Of a stretch of DNA of 56,377 bases, positions 53,466-56,377 are shown piece after piece. Numbering within the stretch: position 1 is the stretch's first letter; every line of letters starts with the position of its first letter. The notes beneath the pieces were generated by a model that saw nothing but the letters and a program-made list of their open reading frames with translations, searched no databases and was not told the origin of the DNA. The DNA comes from Thermaceae bacterium (GTDB lineage Bacteria > Deinococcota > Deinococci > Deinococcales > Marinithermaceae). Both the position numbers and the translations under genes were made by a program. The stretch covers positions 1 through 56,377 of the forward strand of contig JAMOVS010000037.1 of the NCBI GenBank assembly GCA_027061845.1. The letters run 5' to 3'.

Positions 53466-54737
53466 TTACTCCTCCTTCCGTACCACCACGCGCACGCCCT
53501 CCACCCGGACGACGCGCACGGTGCTGCCTTTTTCGATGTACTCCCCTTCGGCGACGACGTCGACCTTGCGCTCGCCGAACTGGGCGACCCCCGCCGGCCG
53601 GAGCGGGGTGAGGGCCTTACCGATGGCGCCCGTCAGGGGTTTCAGTTTTTCCTCGGGCGGGGCCTCGCCGGCGATCGCCGACTCCAGGACCAGCGCCCGG
53701 CCGGTGCGGGTTCGGGGCAGGAAACGGAGGGCGAAGACGAGGCCGACGGCGGTCAAGATCACCGCCAGCGAGGCGACGTAGAGGGTCTGTTCCCCGAAGG
53801 TGAGGTAGATCGAGGCGAGCAGGGCGGCGATGCCGCCGATCCCGGCGACCCCGAAACCGGGGATCAGGAAGATCTCGGCGAGCAGGAGGAGCACCCCGGT
53901 CAGGAAGAGCAGCACCTCGACCACCCCGCTCATCCCCGCCAGGTAGCCACCCAGGAAGTAGAGCCCCAGGGCCAGGAGACCCACCAGGCCAGGGATGCCG
54001 AATCCGGGGGTGAAGGCCTCGATCAGCAGGCCGAGCACGCCCACCGCCAGCAGCACCGCCGCCACCGTGCTCGAGGTCAACGTCCGGGCCACCCGCACCC
54101 GCACGCCCGGCTCGATGCGCTCCACCTCGGGGTCGAACCCCGCCTTGACGAGGGCCTCGGCCAGGGTGGCGGCGATGAAGTCGGCGATGCCGAGCTCGAC
54201 CGCCTTTTCGGCGGAGAGGGTCAAGGGTTCGCCCTTCGGGGTCAGTCCCTCGATTTCGATCTCGGGATCGACCATGGCCTCGGCGATCTCGGCGGGGCGA
54301 CCGCGGGCCTCGGCCACCGCCCGGAACTTGGCCTTGAAGCCGCTGACGATCTTGCGGTCGGCGGCCTCGTACTTCACGCCAGGGATGTACTGGACCGGGA
54401 GCGCGGCCCCGATCTCGGAGCCGGGGAGCATGGCGATCCGCTCGCAGGAGAGGGCGATCAGCGCTCCGGCGGAAAAGGCGTTCTTAACCACCGCCAGGGT
54501 GGGCAGCGGGCTTTCCAGGATGCGGTCCGAGATCTTGATGGCGGCGTCCAGCCGCCCGCCGGGGGTGTCGATAAGGAACGCCACCCCGCTGGCGCCGGCG
54601 TTCTCCGCCCGGGAAAGCGCCTGGTCGACGAACACCGCCAGGGCGGGGTCGATCTCGCCTTCGATGGGGATGAGGTAGGTCTTTGCGAGCCCCAAAGGAG
54701 CGAGCCAGAGGAGCAGGATCAACAGGCCCGATCTCAC
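53466..54737 (-). CDS. nfeD: NfeD family membrane serine protease
   Basis: YLIPIEGEIDPALAVFVDQALSRAENAGASGVAFLIDTPGGRLDAAIKISD, NfeD-type TM block and C-terminal OB-like domain; start GTG 54737 preferred over TTG 54755. Confidence 0.93.
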   Translation of the reverse strand: MRSGLLILLLWLAPLGLAKTYLIPIEGEIDPALAVFVDQALSRAENAGASGVAFLIDTPGGRLDAAIKISDRILESPLPTLAVVKNAFSAGALIALSCERIAMLPGSEIGAALPVQYIPGVKYEAADRKIVSGFKAKFRAVAEARGRPAEIAEAMVDPEIEIEGLTPKGEPLTLSAEKAVELGIADFIAATLAEALVKAGFDPEVERIEPGVRVRVARTLTSSTVAAVLLAVGVLGLLIEAFTPGFGIPGLVGLLALGLYFLGGYLAGMSGVVEVLLFLTGVLLLLAEIFLIPGFGVAGIGGIAALLASIYLTFGEQTLYVASLAVILTAVGLVFALRFLPRTRTGRALVLESAIAGEAPPEEKLKPLTGAIGKALTPLRPAGVAQFGERKVDVVAEGEYIEKGSTVRVVRVEGVRVVVRKEE

Positions 54738-54773
54738 TACGTTCCAGGATACCAAACGGGTAAGCTACCGGCG

Positions 54774-55565
54774 ATGCAGCTCGGCATTCTCGGCGATCCC
54801 GTGGAGCACTCGCTCTCGCCCCGGATGCACCAGGCCGCCCTCAGGGCGCGGGGGATCGAGGGCCGCTACCTGCTCCTCGCCACCCCGCCCGAGCGCCTAC
54901 CCGCCCGGATCGAGGAGGTCCGCGCCCGCTTTCGCGGGGTGAACGTCACCGTGCCCTTGAAGGAGCGGGTCCTCGCCCACCTCGACCTTCTCTCGCCGGC
55001 GGCCGAGGCGATCGGGGCGGTAAACACGGTAATCAACGAGGGGGGCCGCCTCCTGGGGGAGAACACCGACGCCGCCGGGTTCTTAAAGAGCCTGGAGGAG
55101 GCCGGGGTGACCGGCGAGCGGGCCTTCGTTCTGGGCGCTGGGGGCGCCGCCCGGGCGGTGGTCTACGCCCTCAAGACCGCCGGTTTCGAGGTCGACCTCT
55201 ATAACCGCACCCGGGCCCGGGCCGAGGCGCTGGCGCGGGCGTTCGGGGCCCGGGTGACGGAACTTTCGGAAGCGCGGGGGGCTGACCTGGTGGTCAACGC
55301 GACCTCGGTAGGGCTCGCCGACCCCGGGGCCACCCCGCTGCCGGCGGAGTTTTTCCCCGAGCGGGGCTTTGCCGTCGACCTCGTTTACCGTCCCCGCAAA
55401 ACCCGCTTTTTACGGGAGGCCGAGGCGCGGGGGCTCACGCCGGTGGACGGGGTGGGGATGCTGCTCTGGCAGGGGGCGCTCGCCTTCGAGCTCTGGACCG
55501 GGGAAGAGGCCCCCATCGAGGTGATGCGGCGGGTACTCGACGATGCCCTCGGAGCCGCTTCCTGA
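54774..55565 (+). CDS. aroE: Shikimate dehydrogenase
   Basis: LGILGDPVEHSLSPRMHQAALRA...GVNVTVPLKERV...GAGGAARAVVYAL. Confidence 0.97.
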   Translation: MQLGILGDPVEHSLSPRMHQAALRARGIEGRYLLLATPPERLPARIEEVRARFRGVNVTVPLKERVLAHLDLLSPAAEAIGAVNTVINEGGRLLGENTDAAGFLKSLEEAGVTGERAFVLGAGGAARAVVYALKTAGFEVDLYNRTRARAEALARAFGARVTELSEARGADLVVNATSVGLADPGATPLPAEFFPERGFAVDLVYRPRKTRFLREAEARGLTPVDGVGMLLWQGALAFELWTGEEAPIEVMRRVLDDALGAAS

Positions 55566-56238
55566 CTTCGCCTTAACGCCCGAGCGATGGCAGCGCGAGC
55601 TGCGGGCGCTTGGGGTCCTGGCGCTGGCGTTCTCCGCCGGCTTCTGGCCCAGCCCGCTGCGCGAGGCCTTTTGGCTTTTGCTCTTTCTTTTGCTGCGGCG
55701 CGGCTTTTTAACCGAGCTCTCGCCCGTTTACTACCGCCAGGGCTGGCTCGTTCGACAGGGCCGGCGGCGCCGGGCGGAAGAAGTGCGCGATCTTATTGGC
55801 GCCGTCGTCTGGGGCCTCTGGCCTCGCTTTGGCCTGCGCTTCGAGGACGGCGAGCGCTGGTGGTTGCCGCTCGGGCGGGGCTGGACGCTTTTGTGGCAGG
55901 AGCTCCGGCGGGTGAGGCCGGAGCTTCCCGACTGGCGCAGGACGCCGCTTTGCCCCTACTACCTCATGCTGGCAACGTCGGAGTCGCCGCCCGAGTCGGT
56001 GCCGGGGGAGCTGATCGAGCTCGCCGCTTGGGCGCAACTTAAGGGAAGGGCGGGGGCGGGCTTTTTCGCGATGCTGTTGGTTTCCGCCGTCGGTGGGGTC
56101 CTTTCCGGGCTGCTGACCTCACCCCGGATGGGGCACTGGGGTGAGCTGGGGTTGGTGGTCGCGCTGGCGTTTTTCGTCGAGGGAGCGGTGCGCGTTTGGG
56201 ATCAGTCCCGTTTGCGGCGGTATTGTAAAGACGCATGA
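55543..56238 (+). CDS. Hypothetical membrane protein (231 aa)
   Basis: Overlaps aroE end by 23 nt; two hydrophobic N-terminal segments and two C-terminal ones. Confidence 0.7.
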   Translation: MPSEPLPDFALTPERWQRELRALGVLALAFSAGFWPSPLREAFWLLLFLLLRRGFLTELSPVYYRQGWLVRQGRRRRAEEVRDLIGAVVWGLWPRFGLRFEDGERWWLPLGRGWTLLWQELRRVRPELPDWRRTPLCPYYLMLATSESPPESVPGELIELAAWAQLKGRAGAGFFAMLLVSAVGGVLSGLLTSPRMGHWGELGLVVALAFFVEGAVRVWDQSRLRRYCKDA

Positions 56239-56377
56239 CTTGCCGCGTCGACCTTACCCGCGAGCTTCTTCGCGGGCTCGGAATCGCCCTGGGTTTGATC
56301 TTGCTCATCACCGGGCCCTTCTTCAGTCTGCTCTCGTCCTGGTTGGGTCCCGCGCTTTTCGCCTTGGGGGCGGTGCT
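56235..56377 (+). CDS. Membrane protein, 5' part only (truncated by window end)
   Basis: ATGA overlap with previous ORF; MTCRVDLTRELLRGLGIALGLILLITGPFFSLLSSWLGPALFALGAV... Confidence 0.6.
   Translation, partial: MTCRVDLTRELLRGLGIALGLILLITGPFFSLLSSWLGPALFALGAV

Overview
High-GC (>65% by eye), very densely packed chromosomal window, most consistent with a Deinococcota/Thermaceae bacterium (judged from gene content, translated products and leaderless-type promoters; genus not determined). From left to right: trpS 3' end, scpA, bcp, rpiA, two small paralogous ORFs, an ArsC/Spx-like protein and a NatAB-type ABC exporter. Then an ilvB-ilvN-ilvC-leuA operon behind a strong promoter and an apparent Leu/Val/Ile leader-peptide attenuator. 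Then a 1052-aa BTAD/AAA/TPR regulator followed by an unlisted 53-aa ORF, wecG-like, comB, thiL, gamma-carbonic anhydrase, NUDIX, DUF1028, slyD and a cysteine synthase. A complete dcw cluster (mraZ to ftsZ, minus strand) follows, with no murE and with an extra lipoprotein gene. It is preceded by rnpB (RNase P RNA) and by an ordered array of GTGGKAAA boxes. Next come an AbrB-like membrane protein, NUDIX, trmN-like, mscL, icd, CPBP protease, a degenerate GH57-like protein, and a GbsR-controlled FtsX/LolD/LolA-like export operon. The window ends with sdaAB, a multi-TM protein, a DapA-like protein, cdd, CNNM, dgkA, ybeY, phoH, floA, nfeD and aroE. The most interesting points are the near-leaderless ilv leader peptide, the phased mraZ operator with a possible RBS-sequestering arm, the BTAD regulator with its mini-ORF, overlap at all six convergent protein-coding gene junctions, and the degenerate GH57-like gene. 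I saw no CRISPR array, IS element, prophage or tRNA.
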